Shown in pieces: positions 9,478 to 19,807 of a stretch of 64,000 nucleotides of DNA; positions within the stretch are counted from its first letter, which is position 1; the number at the start of each line of letters is the position of its first letter. This stretch comes from Pseudomonas sp. S06B 330 (lineage in GTDB: Bacteria; Pseudomonadota; Gammaproteobacteria; Pseudomonadales; Pseudomonadaceae). The stretch lies in NCBI RefSeq assembly GCF_002845275.2, contig NZ_CP088149.1:5524001-5588000 (forward strand), in the 5' to 3' direction. Both the position numbers and the translations under genes were made by a program. The notes under the pieces were generated by a model, which was not told where the DNA came from, ran no database searches, and saw only the letters and a list, made by a program, of their open reading frames with translations.

Positions 9478-10565
9478 CGAGGCACCCCGATGTCCTTGAG
9501 CGGCGCAACTTCAACCTGCATGCCCGGATTGAGCAACTGCCCACCTGCCACCACCACTGTTTCCCCTCCCTTGAGGCCTTCGCCCACCACCACTTTTGAG
9601 GTGAGATAACGAATGACCTGAACCTTGCGCAAACTGACCTTGTTGCCTTCCCCCACCAACCATACGGCAGGATCGTGCAAGTCCTTGGTCAGGGCCGACC
9701 ACGGCAGTTCGACGCTTGGCTTGCCCTGGACATTACCGGTGGCAGTGACCGGTGAGCCCAACTCCATACCCGGCGGTACATCGCGTAACGCCACCTTCAC
9801 CTGCACCGTGCCGCTTTGCGCCGACACTGTCGGAGTGACTTCACGCAGTTGTCCCTGCGCGGTGATTTTCGGGTTGTCGACCAGACTGACCGTGATCGAT
9901 TCATGGGTTGGAGGTGCGACCAGCAAGGCTTCATAGACGTTGAACACCGCATCGCGGTCGCCATCACGGGCCAGTGTAAAAATCGGCACAGTGGCTTGTA
10001 CCACCTGGCCGACCTCGGCCTGGCGCTCGGTGATTACCCCATCTGCTTCAGCCACCAGAGCGGTATAGCTCAATTGATCGCGGGCATTGGCCAACTGCGC
10101 CTGGGCCGCCTTCAAAGCGCTCTGGCTGCTGCGCAACTGCGCCTGGGCCGAGTCATATTCGCTCTGGCTGGTATAACCCTTGGGCAACAGCTTCTGTTGG
10201 CGGATAAAAGCGGCGCTGGACTGCGTCACCCGCGCCTGCTCGGCGAACACCTCAGCCTTGGCCGAGTCGAGGTTCGCTTGTAAATCCTTGGGGTCGAGTT
10301 TGGCCAACACCTGATTGGCTTTCACGTGGTCACCAACGTCGACGCTACGGGAGATGATTTTGCCGCCCACGCGAAACGACAGATCGGTCTGCACCCGCGC
10401 CTGAACGTCGCCGGTCAGGGTCACGGACGCCGCGAAATCACTGGGTTCAACATGTTGTATAGCCACTCGGGGTAGCTCGGCTTCAACAGCTTTTTTCTCG
10501 CCGCAGCCGCTCAGCACGAGCAACAATCCCAGGCTGACGATCAATACAGGACGCAATACCGTCAT
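9474..10565 (-). CDS. triA: RND efflux periplasmic adaptor lipoprotein, TriA type
   Basis: First gene of the efflux operon, 363 residues. The start at 10565 (MTVLRPVLIVSLGLLLVLSG) is chosen because AAGGAG lies 5 bases upstream and gives a proper lipoprotein signal with lipobox LSGC; the longer frame to 10661 lacks a site. The protein shows the adaptor pattern: DVGDHVKANQVLAKLDPKDL in the first lipoyl half, a coiled-coil hairpin rich in Gln and Ala with LPKGYTSQSEYDSAQ, then EADGVITERQAEVGQVV in the second half. It works with TriB and TriC as a periplasmic bridge. No TetR- or LysR-type regulator is adjacent, so control must come from elsewhere. Confidence 0.88.
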   Translation of the reverse strand: MTVLRPVLIVSLGLLLVLSGCGEKKAVEAELPRVAIQHVEPSDFAASVTLTGDVQARVQTDLSFRVGGKIISRSVDVGDHVKANQVLAKLDPKDLQANLDSAKAEVFAEQARVTQSSAAFIRQQKLLPKGYTSQSEYDSAQAQLRSSQSALKAAQAQLANARDQLSYTALVAEADGVITERQAEVGQVVQATVPIFTLARDGDRDAVFNVYEALLVAPPTHESITVSLVDNPKITAQGQLREVTPTVSAQSGTVQVKVALRDVPPGMELGSPVTATGNVQGKPSVELPWSALTKDLHDPAVWLVGEGNKVSLRKVQVIRYLTSKVVVGEGLKGGETVVVAGGQLLNPGMQVEVAPLKDIGVPR

Positions 10566-10933
10566 GCAGGCTCCTTGCATGTGCCAATTCGATATAAAGA
10601 TGCGAGTGTTAGCGTAGATCAGGGTTCCATCTGCCGCATGCGACAAAGGTAATTCATTCAAGCTTTTACAATCAGAAATACTTTATATCCGCTGACCACG
10701 CAAGGACGCACTGATGCTAATCAATCTGACAGGATGCGACCTGCAACTCGATTGTGCTGGAGAAGGAATTGAGACAGACCCGAGCGGTGGGTCAAGGGAT
10801 GTTCGATGAGTCGGCCTGGCATTGGCCGGAGTAGGACCACAAGGGTCCAATCGCCGGCAAGGCCGGCTCCCACAATGTCTGGTCAATGCAGTACGTGTGG
10901 GAGCTGGTCTTGCCCGCGATGGAGTCTGTCAGA
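10566..10933. other. Intergenic region holding the tri promoter and the end of the spu operon
   Basis: This 368-base gap separates two minus-strand operons. The part next to 10565 must carry the tri promoter and leader; it is locally AT-rich (10580-10690), but I cannot fix a -10/-35 pair. The rest holds a REPIN at 10850-10921, close behind the spuH stop codon. Short frames here are not supported. Confidence 0.5.
10850..10921. repeat. REPIN downstream of spuH
   Basis: Two REP copies in inverted orientation: ATCGCCGGCAAGGCCGGCTC plus CCACA at 10850-10875, and GTGTGGGAGCTGGTCTTGCC plus CGCGATG at 10895-10921, about 20 bases apart. This is the usual pseudomonad REPIN geometry. Confidence 0.9.
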
Positions 10934-11824
10934 TCACGCCGAAACAGGCGCCGGTGCGCGACGCACGTCTGGCTGTTTCCACGAATCGGCTGCGCTTTCC
11001 TCGATAGCCTGCTGGATCGCCCGACGACGACGCTCTTCAGCCCGACGGCTGAAGTACCAGACCATGAAGGTCACCAGCGATACCGACAGCAGGATCAGAC
11101 TGGCCACTGCGTTGATTTCCGGCTTCACGCCCAGACGCACCGCGGAGAAGACTTCCATCGGCAAGGTGGTCGAGCCTGGACCGGACACGAAGCTGGCCAG
11201 TACCAGGTCATCCAGCGACAGGGCGAACGACATCATGCCGCCCGCCGCCAGCGATGGTGCGATCATCGGGATGGTGATCAGGAAGAACACCTTCCACGGC
11301 CGCGCACCGAGGTCCATGGCCGCTTCTTCGATCGACAGGTCAAGCTCGCGCAGGCGCGCCGACACCACCACGGCCACATAGGCCGCACAGAAGGTGGTAT
11401 GGGCAATCCAGATGGTGACAATGCCACGCTCCTGCGGCCAGCCGATCATCTGCGCCATGGCCACGAACAGCAGCAACAGCGACAGACCGGTAATCACTTC
11501 AGGCATTACCAGCGGCGCGGTGACCAGGCCACCGAACAGGGTACGGCCCTTGAAGCGCGTCACCCGGGTCAGCACGAAGGCCGCCAGGGTGCCCAGCGCC
11601 ACGGCGGCGATCGCGGTGTAGCAGGCGATCTCCAGCGAGCGCATCACCGAGCCCATCAGTTGGCTGTTGTCGAGCAGGCCGACATACCACTTCACCGACC
11701 AGCCGCCCCATACCGTTACCAGTTTGGAGGCGTTGAACGAATAGATCACCAGGATCAGCATGGGCAGGTAGATGAACAACAAGCCCAGCACCAACATCAG
11801 TTTGGAGAAACTGAAACGCTTCAT
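10934..11824 (-). CDS. spuH: Polyamine ABC transporter permease SpuH (PotI type)
   Basis: Second membrane subunit of the putrescine/spermidine importer, 296 residues with about six hydrophobic helices. The ABC-importer EAA loop that contacts the ATPase is visible as EEAAMDLGARPWKVFFLITIP. It is the last gene of the spu transport unit; its ATG overlaps the spuG stop by 4 bases (11821-11824). The N-terminus MKRFSFSKLMLVLGLLFIYLPM places the first helix immediately, as in PotI. The C-terminal tail is charged and cytoplasmic. Family and context agree with P. aeruginosa PA0304. A REPIN, not a U-tract terminator, lies behind the gene. Confidence 0.95.
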   Translation of the reverse strand: MKRFSFSKLMLVLGLLFIYLPMLILVIYSFNASKLVTVWGGWSVKWYVGLLDNSQLMGSVMRSLEIACYTAIAAVALGTLAAFVLTRVTRFKGRTLFGGLVTAPLVMPEVITGLSLLLLFVAMAQMIGWPQERGIVTIWIAHTTFCAAYVAVVVSARLRELDLSIEEAAMDLGARPWKVFFLITIPMIAPSLAAGGMMSFALSLDDLVLASFVSGPGSTTLPMEVFSAVRLGVKPEINAVASLILLSVSLVTFMVWYFSRRAEERRRRAIQQAIEESAADSWKQPDVRRAPAPVSA

Positions 11825-12741
11825 GCCCGGCCCTCCATCTCTTTAGCCTGACTACGGTTGAAGAGCAGGATCGGCACGATCAGGATCGCCAGCATCACCA
11901 CCGCCAGGGCGGACGCCACTGGCCAGTCACGGTTGTTGAAGAACTCTTGCCAGAGCACTTTACCAATCATCAGGGTTTCCGGACCGCCGAGCAGTTCCGG
12001 GATCACGAACTCACCGACCACCGGGATAAACACCAGCATGCAGCCCGCGATGATGCCGTTCTTCGACAGCGGCACAGTGATCTTCCAGAAGCTGTTGAAG
12101 GTGCTCGAACCCAGGTCCGAGGCAGCCTCAAGCAGGCTCTGGTCGTGTTTGACCAGGTTGGCATAGAGCGGCAGGATCATGAACGGCAGGTACGAATAGA
12201 CCACTCCGATATACACCGCCAGGTTGGTGTTGAGGATCTGCAGCGGTTGATCGATCAGGCCCAGCCACATCAGGAAGCTGTTGAGCAGGCCGTTGTTGCT
12301 GAGAATGCCCATCCAGGCATACACACGAATCAGGATCGCGGTCCAGGTCGGCATCATGATCAGCAGCAACAGCACCGTCTGAGTCTCTTTGCGCGCGTTG
12401 GCAATGGCATAAGCCATCGGATAGCCAATCAGCAGGCACAACAGCGTGCTGAAGAAGGCCATCTTCAACGAACCCAGGTACGCGGCGATGTACAGCTCAT
12501 CCTGAGTCAACAGGCCGTAGTTGGCCATGTTCAGGACCAGCTGAATCTTGTCTTCGACGTAGCTGTAGATTTCGGTGTATGGCGGGATCGCCACGTCTGC
12601 TTCGGCAAAGCTGATCTTCAGAACGATGAAGAACGGCAGCATGAAAAACAGGAACAGCCAAATGAACGGCACGCCGATGACGACATGACGCCCCTCGGGC
12701 TTTATTCGATTGAAGGCTCGCTTGAGCTTGCGCATGTTCAT
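11821..12741 (-). CDS. spuG: Polyamine ABC transporter permease SpuG (PotH type)
   Basis: First membrane subunit of the polyamine importer, 306 residues. The short basic N-terminus MNMRKLKRAFNRIKPEGRH precedes a first helix; the EAA loop reads LLEAASDLGSSTFNSFWKITVP at about two thirds of the length. The gene overlaps spuF and spuH by 4 bases on each side, so spuF, spuG and spuH are read as one coupled unit. Expected to form a heterodimer with SpuH that transports putrescine or spermidine delivered by SpuD and SpuE, powered by SpuF. Confidence 0.95.
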   Translation of the reverse strand: MNMRKLKRAFNRIKPEGRHVVIGVPFIWLFLFFMLPFFIVLKISFAEADVAIPPYTEIYSYVEDKIQLVLNMANYGLLTQDELYIAAYLGSLKMAFFSTLLCLLIGYPMAYAIANARKETQTVLLLLIMMPTWTAILIRVYAWMGILSNNGLLNSFLMWLGLIDQPLQILNTNLAVYIGVVYSYLPFMILPLYANLVKHDQSLLEAASDLGSSTFNSFWKITVPLSKNGIIAGCMLVFIPVVGEFVIPELLGGPETLMIGKVLWQEFFNNRDWPVASALAVVMLAILIVPILLFNRSQAKEMEGRA

Positions 12742-13880
12742 GACCGCAGTACCACGCCGCTATCGTCTTCCCACCAGACGTAAACCTGGTCGTCCCAGGT
12801 TGGACGGGTGCCCTGGCGCTCGGCGTTGGCAACGAACGACTGGACGATCTTGCCGCCTGGCAGCTCGACGTAGAACACCGAATGGCCACCCAGGTAGGCG
12901 ATGTCGTGAACCTTGCCGCGCGACCAGTTGTGTTCGCAGGTCGGTTGTTCGGTGGTCACCAGCATTTTTTCTGGGCGCAGGGCGTAGGTGATGCGCTTGT
13001 CTTCCACCGAGGTGGTGACACCGTGGCCGACATAGATTTTGCGCTCAAGCTCTGGGGTGGCAATGACGGCGTGGCCTTCGGCATCTTCGACCACTTCACC
13101 GTCGAACAGGTTGACGTTGCCGATGAACTCGCAGACCAGACGACTGGTTGGCGTCTCGTAGATGTCGATCGGGCTGCCGATCTGGGCAATCCAGCCCAGG
13201 TGCATGATGGCGATGCGCTGGGCCATAGTCATGGCCTCTTCCTGATCGTGGGTCACCATGACACAGGTCACACCCACGCGCTCAATGATTTGCACCAATT
13301 CCAGCTGCATCTGCGAACGTAGCTTCTTGTCCAGCGCACCCATCGGCTCATCGAGCAGCAGCAGTTTCGGACGCTTGGCCAATGAACGGGCCAGAGCGAC
13401 ACGCTGACGCTGGCCACCGGAAAGCTGGTGCGGCTTGCGCTTGGCGTACTGGGTCATGTGCACCAGCTTGAGCATCTCGCCAACGCGGGCATCGATCTCG
13501 GCTTTGGGCATGCGGTCCTGCTGCAGGCCGAAGGCGATGTTCTGCGCCACGGTCATGTGCGGGAACAGCGCATAGGACTGGAACATCATGTTAATCGGCC
13601 GCTCGTACGGCGGCATGTCAGTGATGTCTACGCCATCGAGGAAAATTCGCCCCTCGGTTGGTCGCTCGAAACCAGCCAGCATGCGCAACAAGGTAGATTT
13701 GCCAGAGCCGGAGCCACCGAGCAAGGCGAAGATCTCGCCCTTCTTGATTTCCAGGGACACATCGTCCACGGCGATCGTTTCGTCGAACTTTTTTGTAACC
13801 CGGTCGATTTTGACCAGCACCTGTTTAGGTTGCTGGTCGCCCTCGAGGGCTTTCTTATAGGCACCGGAGGCAACAGCCAT
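12738..13880 (-). CDS. spuF: Polyamine ABC transporter ATP-binding protein SpuF (PotG type)
   Basis: ATPase of the polyamine importer, 380 residues. The start at 13880 (MAVASGAYKKALEGD) has GGAG 8 bases upstream; a further in-frame start at 13898 does not. The nucleotide-binding domain has the Walker A motif GGSGSGKST at residues 55-63, the signature LSGGQ, and Walker B LLLLDEPMGALD, followed by the C-terminal TOBE-like regulatory domain found in PotA and PotG proteins. It overlaps spuG by 4 bases. It sits 59 bases after spuE. Works on the cytoplasmic face with SpuG and SpuH. Confidence 0.95.
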   Translation of the reverse strand: MAVASGAYKKALEGDQQPKQVLVKIDRVTKKFDETIAVDDVSLEIKKGEIFALLGGSGSGKSTLLRMLAGFERPTEGRIFLDGVDITDMPPYERPINMMFQSYALFPHMTVAQNIAFGLQQDRMPKAEIDARVGEMLKLVHMTQYAKRKPHQLSGGQRQRVALARSLAKRPKLLLLDEPMGALDKKLRSQMQLELVQIIERVGVTCVMVTHDQEEAMTMAQRIAIMHLGWIAQIGSPIDIYETPTSRLVCEFIGNVNLFDGEVVEDAEGHAVIATPELERKIYVGHGVTTSVEDKRITYALRPEKMLVTTEQPTCEHNWSRGKVHDIAYLGGHSVFYVELPGGKIVQSFVANAERQGTRPTWDDQVYVWWEDDSGVVLRS

Positions 13881-13939
13881 TTGTGAAACTCCCAACAAGA
13901 TTTTTTGCGCCCGCCCCTGCCGTGACGGACCCTGGATAT

Positions 13940-15151
<1,212 letters not shown>

Positions 15152-15189
15152 TCATCCCTGGGCGTGATTTGCACCGCACCCAGGGACAC
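15152..15189 (-). promoter_or_regulatory. Intercistronic hairpin between spuD and spuE
   Basis: On the spu-sense strand a stem TCCCTGGGTG / CGCCCAGGGA (one U-G wobble, about 12-base loop) begins shortly after the spuD stop codon. A run of eight T follows some 20 bases later, too far for a classical terminator. It could protect the spuD mRNA end or partly reduce read-through into spuE. Confidence 0.5.
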
Positions 15190-15196
15190 AGCCGGC

Positions 15197-16294
15197 TTAC
15201 TTGCCCGACTTGATCTTGGTCCAGCTACGGGTCAGGACTCGCTGGGCCGCAGCCGGCAAATCGCTGATCGCGTACAACTTGGCTTTCACATCAGCCGGCG
15301 GATAGATGCTCGGATCGCTGGAGATCTCTTTGTCCACCAGCGGGGTGGCCGCCTGGTTGCCGTTCGGGAATCGCACGGCATTAGTAATTTCAGCCATGAT
15401 TTCTGGCTGCATCAGGAAGTCCATGAACTTGTACGCGGCGTCGACGTTGGCGGCATCCTTAGGAATGGCAACCATGTCGTAGAAAGTACCAGCGCCTTCT
15501 TTCGGAATGATGTAGTCGACTTTGACCTTGTCGCCAGCCTCGTGAGCACGCGCCTTGGATTGTTCCAGGTCACCCGAATAACCCACGGCGACGCAGATGT
15601 TGCCGTTGGCCATGTCCGAGATGTACTTGGACGAATGGAAGTAGGCGATCGAAGGACGGATCTTGAGGAACAAGGCTTCCGCTTCGGCCAGTTGTTTCTT
15701 GTCGGTGGAGTCGGTTGGGTAGCCCAAGTAGTGCAATGCTGCAGGGATCATTTCGGTTGGTGCATCGAGGAAGCTCACGCCGCAGCTTTTCAGCTTTTCC
15801 ATGTTTTCCGGCTTGAACACCACGTCCCAGGAGTCGATTTTGTCGACGCCCAGTGCAGCCTTGACCTTCTCAGGGTTGTAACCGATGCCGATGGAGCCCC
15901 ACATGTATGGGAAGGCGTGTTCGTTGCCCTTGTCGCTGGCATCGCCAACGGCCTTGAGCAGGTCGGTATCGAGGTTCTTCCAGTTCGGCAGCTTGGATTT
16001 GTCCAGCTTCTGGTAAACGTCAGCCTTGATCTGCTTGGCCAGGAAGTTGTTGGACGGCACGACCACGTCGTAGCCCGACTTGCCTGCCAGCAGTTTGGCT
16101 TCCAGGGTTTCGTTACTGTCGAAGACGTCGTAAACGACCTTGATGCCGGTTTGCTTTTCGAACTTGGCGACGGTGTCTGGTGCGATGTAGTCCGACCAGT
16201 TGTAAACGTGCAGCACTTTGTCATCCGCCTGAACAGCACTGGCCATGGCGCCCATCAAGGACACAGCCAACAACGTCTTGCCCAATTTCTTCAT
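15197..16294 (-). CDS. spuD: Periplasmic polyamine-binding protein SpuD (PotF type)
   Basis: Second binding protein of the importer, 365 residues; in P. aeruginosa SpuD prefers putrescine. The signal peptide [20 protein letters not shown] is cut before [13 protein letters not shown]. The start has GGAG 8 bases upstream. The mature chain carries [13 protein letters not shown] at the front, [20 protein letters not shown] in the middle and ends SWTKIKSGK, and is paralogous to SpuE. Two hairpins fill the gap between spuC and this gene, and another lies behind it, so the binding-protein mRNA may be processed or stabilised separately from the enzyme and permease parts. Confidence 0.95.
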   Translation of the reverse strand: MKKLGKTLLAVSLMGAMASAVQADDKVLHVYNWSDYIAPDTVAKFEKQTGIKVVYDVFDSNETLEAKLLAGKSGYDVVVPSNNFLAKQIKADVYQKLDKSKLPNWKNLDTDLLKAVGDASDKGNEHAFPYMWGSIGIGYNPEKVKAALGVDKIDSWDVVFKPENMEKLKSCGVSFLDAPTEMIPAALHYLGYPTDSTDKKQLAEAEALFLKIRPSIAYFHSSKYISDMANGNICVAVGYSGDLEQSKARAHEAGDKVKVDYIIPKEGAGTFYDMVAIPKDAANVDAAYKFMDFLMQPEIMAEITNAVRFPNGNQAATPLVDKEISSDPSIYPPADVKAKLYAISDLPAAAQRVLTRSWTKIKSGK

Positions 16295-16361
16295 GCGTAA
16301 TGCTCCAGAATTTTTTATTTAGCCATCTGTTCAGTGGCCGGCTCTTTACGGCGCAAGCAGG

Positions 16362-16431
16362 GCGACTGAAACAGTCGCTAGTCTGGCAAGTTCCAAGGCG
16401 CTCTTTCAACCAAAGCGCGCCTCGAAACTTG
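16362..16431 (-). promoter_or_regulatory. Two hairpins between spuC and spuD
   Basis: In the sense of the spu mRNA, a large stem (16431-16387) pairs 20 against 20 bases with 17 Watson-Crick pairs, two G-U wobbles and one mismatch around a 5-base loop. It is followed by a small perfect stem GCGACTG / CAGTCGC with a 3-base loop (16378-16362). Neither is followed by a T run. The wobbles would be A-C mismatches on the other strand, which indicates that the structure functions in the spu transcript. Confidence 0.6.
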
Positions 16432-16461
16432 ATGATGCCATTACGCTAGCCTAGCACTTGG

Positions 16462-17820
16462 CTATTTCAGCGCTTCGAGCGTCAAGTCCAGGCATTTGCG
16501 TGCCTTTTCCACCAGCTCGTCGATCTCTTCACGGCTGATGACCAACGGTGGTGCAATGATCATGGTGTCGCCTACCGCGCGCATGATCAAACCGTTGTCG
16601 AAGCAGAACTGGCGGCAGATCATGCCCGCGCCCTGGCCTTCGTAACGCGCCCGGGTGGCCTTGTCCTTGACCAGTTCAATGGCGCCGAGCATGCCCAGGC
16701 CACGCACTTCACCCACCAACGGGTGATCGTTAAGCTCACGCAGACGTTTCTGCAAATACGGTGCCGTTTCTTCGTGAACCCGCTCGATGATTTTCTCGTC
16801 GCGCAGAATTCGCAGGTTTTCCAGGCCCACGGCCGCCGCAACCGGGTGACCGGAGTAAGTGAAGCCGTGGTTGAAGTCACCGCCCTCGCTGACCACCTTG
16901 GCCACTTCGTCACGTACGATCACACCACCCATTGGGATGTAACCGGAAGTCAGGCCCTTGGCGATGGTCATCAGGTCAGGCTTGAGGTCGTAGTAATCGG
17001 AGCCGAACCATTCACCGGTACGCCCGAAACCACAGATCACTTCGTCAGCGATAAACAGAATCTCGTACTTGGCGAGGATCTCCTTGATCTTCGGCCAATA
17101 GGTGTCTGGCGGAATGATGACGCCGCCTGCGCCCTGGATCGGCTCGGCGATAAAGGCAGCGACGTTATCTTCGCCGACTTCGAGGATTTTCTTTTCCAGT
17201 TGTTCGGCCGCCCACACCCCGAACTCGTCCGGAGTCATGTCGCCGCCTTCACCGAACCAGTAAGGCTGCGGGATATGCACGATGCCTGGCAGTGTGCCGC
17301 TCTGCGCGTGCATACCGCTCATGCCACCCAGTGCGGCACCGGCCACGGTAGAACCGTGATAACCGTTGATGCGGCCAATGATTACCTGCTTTTGCGGCTT
17401 GCCCTTGACCGCCCAGTAGTGGCGGACCATACGCAAGTTGGTGTCATTACCTTCAGAGCCGGAGCCGGTAAAGAACACATGCGTCATACCTTCCGGAGCC
17501 ACGGCAGAAACCGCCTTGGCCAACTCCAGCGCAGGTGGATGCGCGGTCTGGAAGAACAGGTTGTAGTACGGCAGCTCACGCATCTGCTTGGCTGCAACTT
17601 CAACCAGCTCTTCCCGACCGTAACCGACCGCCACACACCACAGACCAGCCATGCCATCGAGGATCTTGTTGCCCTCGCTGTCCCACAAGTGCACGCCTTC
17701 AGCCTTGGTGATGATGCGCGGCCCCTTCTCTTTCAGCTGTTTATAGTCACTGAAAGGCGCCAGGTGATGATCACGGCTCAGGTCTTGCCACTCGCGGGTT
17801 TGCGGGTTGTTGACACTCAT
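16462..17820 (-). CDS. spuC: Putrescine/polyamine-pyruvate aminotransferase SpuC
   Basis: Class III PLP-dependent aminotransferase, 452 residues, that transaminates putrescine (and other polyamines) with pyruvate as acceptor. The PLP pocket is visible: Asp259 in FIADEVICGFGRTG and the Schiff-base Lys288 in MTIAKGLTSGYIPMG. The GSGSEGNDTNLRM phosphate loop is also present. It follows spuB by 47 bases, so ligation and transamination enzymes are co-transcribed, ahead of the importer genes. The start MSVNNPQTREWQ has GGAGAAG shortly upstream. Similar enzymes act on beta-alanine or omega-amino acids, but the operon context favours putrescine. Confidence 0.95.
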   Translation of the reverse strand: MSVNNPQTREWQDLSRDHHLAPFSDYKQLKEKGPRIITKAEGVHLWDSEGNKILDGMAGLWCVAVGYGREELVEVAAKQMRELPYYNLFFQTAHPPALELAKAVSAVAPEGMTHVFFTGSGSEGNDTNLRMVRHYWAVKGKPQKQVIIGRINGYHGSTVAGAALGGMSGMHAQSGTLPGIVHIPQPYWFGEGGDMTPDEFGVWAAEQLEKKILEVGEDNVAAFIAEPIQGAGGVIIPPDTYWPKIKEILAKYEILFIADEVICGFGRTGEWFGSDYYDLKPDLMTIAKGLTSGYIPMGGVIVRDEVAKVVSEGGDFNHGFTYSGHPVAAAVGLENLRILRDEKIIERVHEETAPYLQKRLRELNDHPLVGEVRGLGMLGAIELVKDKATRARYEGQGAGMICRQFCFDNGLIMRAVGDTMIIAPPLVISREEIDELVEKARKCLDLTLEALK

Positions 17821-17867
17821 GTGCTTCTCCGTTTTCTGACGGCCGCGGTCCTGCGGCTCCGGGTTGA

Positions 17868-19226
17868 TCAGACGGCGAACAGCAGGAACTCACGTTCCCA
17901 GGAGCTGATTACGCGTTTGAAATTTTCATGTTCGGCGCGTTTGGTGGCGACGTAACCGGTGATGAATTTCTTGCCCAGGTACGGCTCCAGCGCCTTGCAG
18001 TTTTCCATGCGCTCCAGGGCGTCTTCGATGGTCAACGGCAGACGCAGATTGCGTCGTTCGTAACCACGGCCCTGCACCGGTGCGCTTGGTTTGATGCCTT
18101 CGACCATGCCGATATAGCCACACAGCAAGCTGGCAGCGATCGCCAGGTACGGGTTGGCATCGGCGCCTGGCAGACGGTTCTCGACCCGACGGTTTTGTGG
18201 GCCGGCATCCGGCACGCGCAGACCGACAGTACGATTCTCTTCACCCCACTCAACGTTCACTGGCGCCGAGGTATCGGGCAGGAAGCGGCGGAACGAGTTG
18301 ACGTTCGGCGCGAACAGCGGCAACACCACAGGGATGAACTTCTGCAAACCGCCGACGTGGCTGAGGAACAGCTCGCTCATGCGCCCATCTTCAGTCGAGA
18401 AGATGTTCTTGCCGGTGTGCACGTCGATGATGCTCTGGTGCAGGTGCATGGCGCTGCCTGGCTCGCCAGTCATCGGCTTGGCCATGAAGGTGGCAGCGAC
18501 GTTGTGCTTGAGCGCCGCTTCACGCATGGTCCGTTTGAACACCAGGATCTGGTCGGCCAACGCCAGGGCATTACCGTGACGGAAGTTGATTTCCATCTGC
18601 GCGGTGCCGTCTTCGTGGATCAGTGTGTCCAGGTCCAGGTTCTGCAACTCGCACCAGTCGTAGACGTCTTCGAACAGCGGGTCGAATTCGTTGGCGGCTT
18701 CAATAGAGAATGACTGGCGGCCAGTTTCCGGACGGCCAGAGCGGCCAATTGGCGGTTGCAGCGGGAAGTCAGGGTCTTCGCAACGCTTGGTCAGGTAGAA
18801 CTCCATTTCTGGCGCCACGATCGGCTGCCAGCCCTTGTCGGCATAGAGTTTCAACACCTTCTTGAGCACGTTGCGCGGCGACAGCTCAACCGGGTTGCCC
18901 TGCTTATCGTAGGTATCGTGGATCACCTGAGCGGTCGGCTCGATGGCCCAAGGCACGAGAAACACCGCGTTCTCGTCAGGGCGGCAGATCATGTCGATGT
19001 CGGCCGGGTCCAGCAGTTCGTAATAGATGTCGTCATCGACGTAGTCGCCGGTAACGGTTTGCAGCAGGACACTCTCGGGCAAGCGCATGCCTTTTTCGGC
19101 AATGAACTTGTTGGTTGGAGAAATCTTGCCACGGGTGATCCCGGTGAGGTCGCTGATCAAGCACTCGACTTCGGTGATCTTGTGTTCTTTCAACCAATCG
19201 GTGAGCTGGTCGAGGTTGTTACTCAT
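17868..19226 (-). CDS. spuB: Glutamate-polyamine ligase SpuB (glutamine synthetase family)
   Basis: Type I glutamine synthetase-fold enzyme of 452 residues that gamma-glutamylates putrescine or a related polyamine with ATP, the first step of the PuuA-like route. The N-terminal part VECLISDLTGITRGK and the catalytic segments EMEFYL, MHLHQSIIDV, RRFLPDTSAPV and NRLPGADANPYLAIAASL are present. The start has GAGG 5 bases upstream. It is the first gene of the minus-strand spuBCDEFGH unit and diverges from a second ligase, spuI, across a 581-base gap. The substrate split between the two ligases cannot be read from the sequence. Confidence 0.93.
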   Translation of the reverse strand: MSNNLDQLTDWLKEHKITEVECLISDLTGITRGKISPTNKFIAEKGMRLPESVLLQTVTGDYVDDDIYYELLDPADIDMICRPDENAVFLVPWAIEPTAQVIHDTYDKQGNPVELSPRNVLKKVLKLYADKGWQPIVAPEMEFYLTKRCEDPDFPLQPPIGRSGRPETGRQSFSIEAANEFDPLFEDVYDWCELQNLDLDTLIHEDGTAQMEINFRHGNALALADQILVFKRTMREAALKHNVAATFMAKPMTGEPGSAMHLHQSIIDVHTGKNIFSTEDGRMSELFLSHVGGLQKFIPVVLPLFAPNVNSFRRFLPDTSAPVNVEWGEENRTVGLRVPDAGPQNRRVENRLPGADANPYLAIAASLLCGYIGMVEGIKPSAPVQGRGYERRNLRLPLTIEDALERMENCKALEPYLGKKFITGYVATKRAEHENFKRVISSWEREFLLFAV

Positions 19227-19807
19227 AAATACCTCAGGAGGTAAATGTCTGGACAGACGTCAGGACACCCGGAGTGGGCCGTCGCAGACATTCTGGATGC
19301 CTCGCGGAGCTAAAGCAAAAGCCACGCAGGGGCAAGCCGCGACGAGGGCCGCTATAGTGAAGGCAGAGGATATTCGAAGATGCAGCGACAACAGGCAGGC
19401 TGCCCGGGCCGTCAATTATTTCAGCCGGGTGAATGCGTACAGACGCATCGCGATAAGCGCTCGCGCAAATTGCGTGCAAACCGATCTGCGAGCGGCAGGC
19501 GGTGATGCCGGTTGTCGGCAGGCGTGACATATAACCCCCGGTATTATTGATGTTATGGGTTGCCACCGAGCTTAGCCTTGTTCATTTTTTTACACAACAC
19601 CCCCGTAAAAAATAGAACACGGCCCGCTCAAAATCGCTCGTATGGTACGAAAGCAGTGATTGTCTGCGCCCTCAATTGCAGCAAAAATGCCGCTTGAGGG
19701 CCGTTTTAGGGCATCATGGGGTTGGCTTGACTTCGGTAGGGCTTTCCGATTGACTGGAGCTGCAAGCCCCCATTGATTGATATTTTTAACAACAAAGGTG
19801 TTGCATC
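19227..19807. promoter_or_regulatory. Divergent spuB / spuI control region
   Basis: A 581-base gap without a convincing gene between two divergent ligase genes. It is AT-rich near 19560-19640 (TTTTTTTACACAAC, GTAAAAAATAGAACAC), where promoters are likely. It holds a small inverted repeat TCGTA-TGG-TACGA at 19638-19650 and a hairpin at 19668-19701. A minus-strand frame at 19234-19534 has a possible GGGGG ribosome site but a composition unlike protein and no recognisable family. No sigma-54 motif was seen. Confidence 0.5.
19668..19706 (+). promoter_or_regulatory. Hairpin in the spuI leader
   Basis: Perfect 8-bp arms GCCCTCAA / TTGAGGGC enclose an 18-base loop and are followed by CGTTTTAGG, a weak T tract. 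It sits about 100 bases before the spuI start and could be a leader attenuator or the end of an upstream small transcript. Confidence 0.4.

Noticed and set aside
19234..19566. 110-codon minus-strand frame in the spuB-spuI gap
   Set aside because: It has a GGGGG before an internal ATG (19530 region), but its Arg/Ser/Cys-rich composition, lack of family and position over the promoter region argue against a gene.
19560..19807. Sigma-54 (-24/-12) promoter for spuI
   Set aside because: No GG-N10-GC pair with the surrounding consensus (TGGCAC-N5-TTGC) was found in the gap.
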